DNA from: JACQNR01 sp049515175
GTDB lineage: Bacteria > Acidobacteriota > Terriglobia > UBA7540
Assembly: GCA_049515175.1 (NCBI GenBank)
Contig: JBEKUI010000257.1
Coordinates: forward strand, 1-6,431
Length of the DNA stretch: 6,431 nucleotides
Direction of reading: 5' to 3'
The notes below the pieces were generated by a model. The model did not search any database, had not been told where the DNA came from, and was given only the letters and a program-made list of their open reading frames with translations. Position numbers and translations under genes: made by a program. The stretch's first letter is position 1; each line of letters begins with the position of its first letter. Below, piece by piece: positions 4,973-6,431 of this stretch.

Positions 4973-6431
4973 ATGCCCCAAGTTCGAGTTCGGTTTGCCC
5001 CTTCCCCGACCGGCTACCTGCATGTCGGCGGGGCGCGCACAGCGCTCTACAACTGGCTCTTTGCGCGACACCACGGGGGTATTTTCATTCTGCGTATCGA
5101 AGACACTGACGTCGACCGCTCGAAGCCAGAACTCACCACCGCCATCCTGCGCAGCATGGAGTGGCTGGGCCTCTCTTGGGACGAAGGCCCGTTTTATCAG
5201 TCGGAACGAATCGATCGCTACTGCGAGATGGCGGCGGAGATGGAACGTCTGGGGCACGCCTACCCCTGCTTCTGCACGGTGGAGGAACTCCAGGCCCGGC
5301 GCGCCCGCGCCGAAGCCGAGCGCCGCGCCTGGAAATACGACGGCGCGTGCCGCGGCCTCGCAGCGGAGCAGCGCCAGCAGCGCCGCGCCGCCGGCCACCC
5401 CCACGCCGTGCGCTTTCGCGTCCCCGAGTCGGGCAAGACAAGCTTCGACGACCAGGTCTTCGGCCACATCGAAGTCCAAAACAGCGACATCGAAGACTTC
5501 GTTCTGCTGCGCTCCGACGGTCATCCCACTTATCATCTCGGCGTGGTCGCCGATGATCTCGAGATGCGCGTGACGCACGTCGTGCGGGGCGCCGACCACA
5601 TCTCGAACACTCCCAAGCAGATCCTGATGTACCAGGCGTTCGGCGCTGCGACGCCCGCGTTCGCGCACCTGCCGCTCATTCTCGGGCCCGACAAGCAGCG
5701 CCTCTCGAAGCGCCACGGCGCCACCTCCGTCGAGGCCTACCGCGACCAGGGCATCCTGCCGGAAGCGCTGGTCAATTTTCTCGCGTTGCTTGGCTGGACG
5801 CCTCCCGGCGGCAAGGAAATCGTATCGCTTGACGAGATGACCAAAACGTTTGAGCTGACCGCCGTCTCCAGATCCAATGCCGTCTTCGACCCGGAGAAAC
5901 TTGCGTGGATGAACAGTGAATACCTGCGCGCCCTGCCCCTCGAACGATTGATGCCGCTTGTCGAAGAGGAATTGCAGAGTGCGGGAGTGCTCGGTAAAGC
6001 GAGGAGTCAGGAGTCGGAAGTCAGAAATCAGAATGAACAATTCCAACGCCTCACGGCCGCGGTCCAACTGCTGCAATCGCGCTCGCGCACGGTGAAGGAT
6101 TTCTCGGCCGCGTTCCGTGCGTTCTTCTCCGATGAGTTTCCCTATGAGCCCGAGGCGGTAAAGAAATTCTGGAAAGACGCTTCCCTGTCCGCGTTGCTGG
6201 GGGCGCTCGCTGAGCGGTTGGCTCTCGCTGAACCCTTCGGCGTTCAGGAAACTGAGAAGGCTTTGCGCGGCCTGGCGGAAGAGAGCGGCGTCAAGGCAGG
6301 CCTGCTGATCAACGCCACGCGTGTGGCCCTGACGGGTCAAGCCGTAGCCCCGGGATTGTTTGAGGTGATGGCGCTGCTCGGGCGGGATCGCGTGGTGGGC
6401 CGCCTGCGCCGCGCCGCCGACCACCTGCGCA
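4973..6431 (+). CDS. gltX: Glutamyl-tRNA synthetase (3' end missing)
   Basis: Cytoplasmic class I enzyme that charges tRNA-Glu with glutamate using ATP. 486 codons are present with no stop before the window edge; the family usually has about 460-510 residues, so little is missing. The ATG at 4973 gives MPQVRVRFAPSPTG, the canonical N-terminus; a GTG at 4952 is in frame but would add an atypical leader. Landmarks: the HIGH-type motif YLHVGG (15-20), RIEDTD, zinc-site residues C99, C101, Y122 and C126 (the CxC...YxxxC pattern of E. coli GluRS), PTYHLGVVADD, HISNTPKQ, and the KMSKS-type motif RLSKRHG (243-249). The helical anticodon-binding part follows, ending in RVALTGQAVAPGLFEVMALLG. The ribosome binding site is modest (AGAG/GGAAG). 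Residues 344-355 are encoded by a heptamer-repeat insertion. Whether it is discriminating or also charges tRNA-Gln cannot be decided by eye. It is transcribed away from the transporter cluster and is probably unrelated to it. Confidence 0.97.
   Translation, partial: MPQVRVRFAPSPTGYLHVGGARTALYNWLFARHHGGIFILRIEDTDVDRSKPELTTAILRSMEWLGLSWDEGPFYQSERIDRYCEMAAEMERLGHAYPCFCTVEELQARRARAEAERRAWKYDGACRGLAAEQRQQRRAAGHPHAVRFRVPESGKTSFDDQVFGHIEVQNSDIEDFVLLRSDGHPTYHLGVVADDLEMRVTHVVRGADHISNTPKQILMYQAFGAATPAFAHLPLILGPDKQRLSKRHGATSVEAYRDQGILPEALVNFLALLGWTPPGGKEIVSLDEMTKTFELTAVSRSNAVFDPEKLAWMNSEYLRALPLERLMPLVEEELQSAGVLGKARSQESEVRNQNEQFQRLTAAVQLLQSRSRTVKDFSAAFRAFFSDEFPYEPEAVKKFWKDASLSALLGALAERLALAEPFGVQETEKALRGLAEESGVKAGLLINATRVALTGQAVAPGLFEVMALLGRDRVVGRLRRAADHLR
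6003..6037 (+). repeat. Five-unit 7-bp tandem repeat inside gltX
   Basis: Five successive heptamers read GGAGTCA, GGAGTCG, GAAGTCA, GAAATCA and GAATGAA, consensus GRAGTCA with decay towards the 3' end. They encode the hydrophilic stretch RSQESEVRNQNE in the loop between the catalytic half and the helical anticodon-binding half. The frame is intact on both sides. Arrays of this type are normally seen between genes, so this looks like an insertion or expansion tolerated in a surface loop. Confidence 0.75.

Noticed and set aside
4829..6424. A 531-codon open frame on the minus strand opposite gltX
   Set aside because: It is the antisense shadow of a high-GC gene. The plus strand carries unmistakable GltX motifs through its whole length, and the shadow protein shows no family features.

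Overview
The window is high-GC bacterial DNA, probably from an Acidobacteriota (Solibacter/Koribacter-like) genome. The clues are the style of the glutamyl-tRNA synthetase (short HISNTPKQ stretch, Zn-binding cysteines), a BBP2-type outer-membrane porin beside an Amt transporter, and a GRAGTCA-type heptamer repeat of the kind scattered through such genomes. This taxonomic call is inference from reading, not from a search.

Layout. A minus-strand cluster fills positions 4377 down to 1: an outer-membrane beta-barrel porin (4377-3020), two tiny two-helix membrane proteins (2978-2781 and 2668-2486), an ammonium transporter with a cleavable-looking signal peptide (2459-750), a TPR protein with a C-terminal membrane anchor (727-152), and the first 31 codons of another membrane protein (93-1) that runs off the left edge. 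Gaps are 22-112 nt, every start has a purine-rich ribosome binding site, and no convincing terminator separates the genes, so they probably form one operon. A divergent intergenic region of about 600 bp (4378-4972) with an AT-rich island and a strong inverted repeat separates it from gltX on the plus strand (4973 to the right edge, 486 codons present, 3' end missing).

How the genes may work together. The porin could let ammonium cross the outer membrane and Amt would move it across the inner membrane. The two microproteins between them look like paralogues of each other, and the TPR protein could dock partners at the cytoplasmic membrane. No glnK/P-II gene is visible, which is unusual next to an amt gene. 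The functional link is inferred from gene order.

Main points to check. (1) The porin gene is split by a one-base frameshift inside its signal peptide, at a CCCC run (4318-4321). The correct start (4377, with Shine-Dalgarno and signal peptide) and the barrel lie in different frames. (2) The two microproteins align without gaps over 32 residues. (3) gltX carries an in-frame 35-bp array of five 7-bp units. The longest apparent open frame opposite gltX is a shadow.
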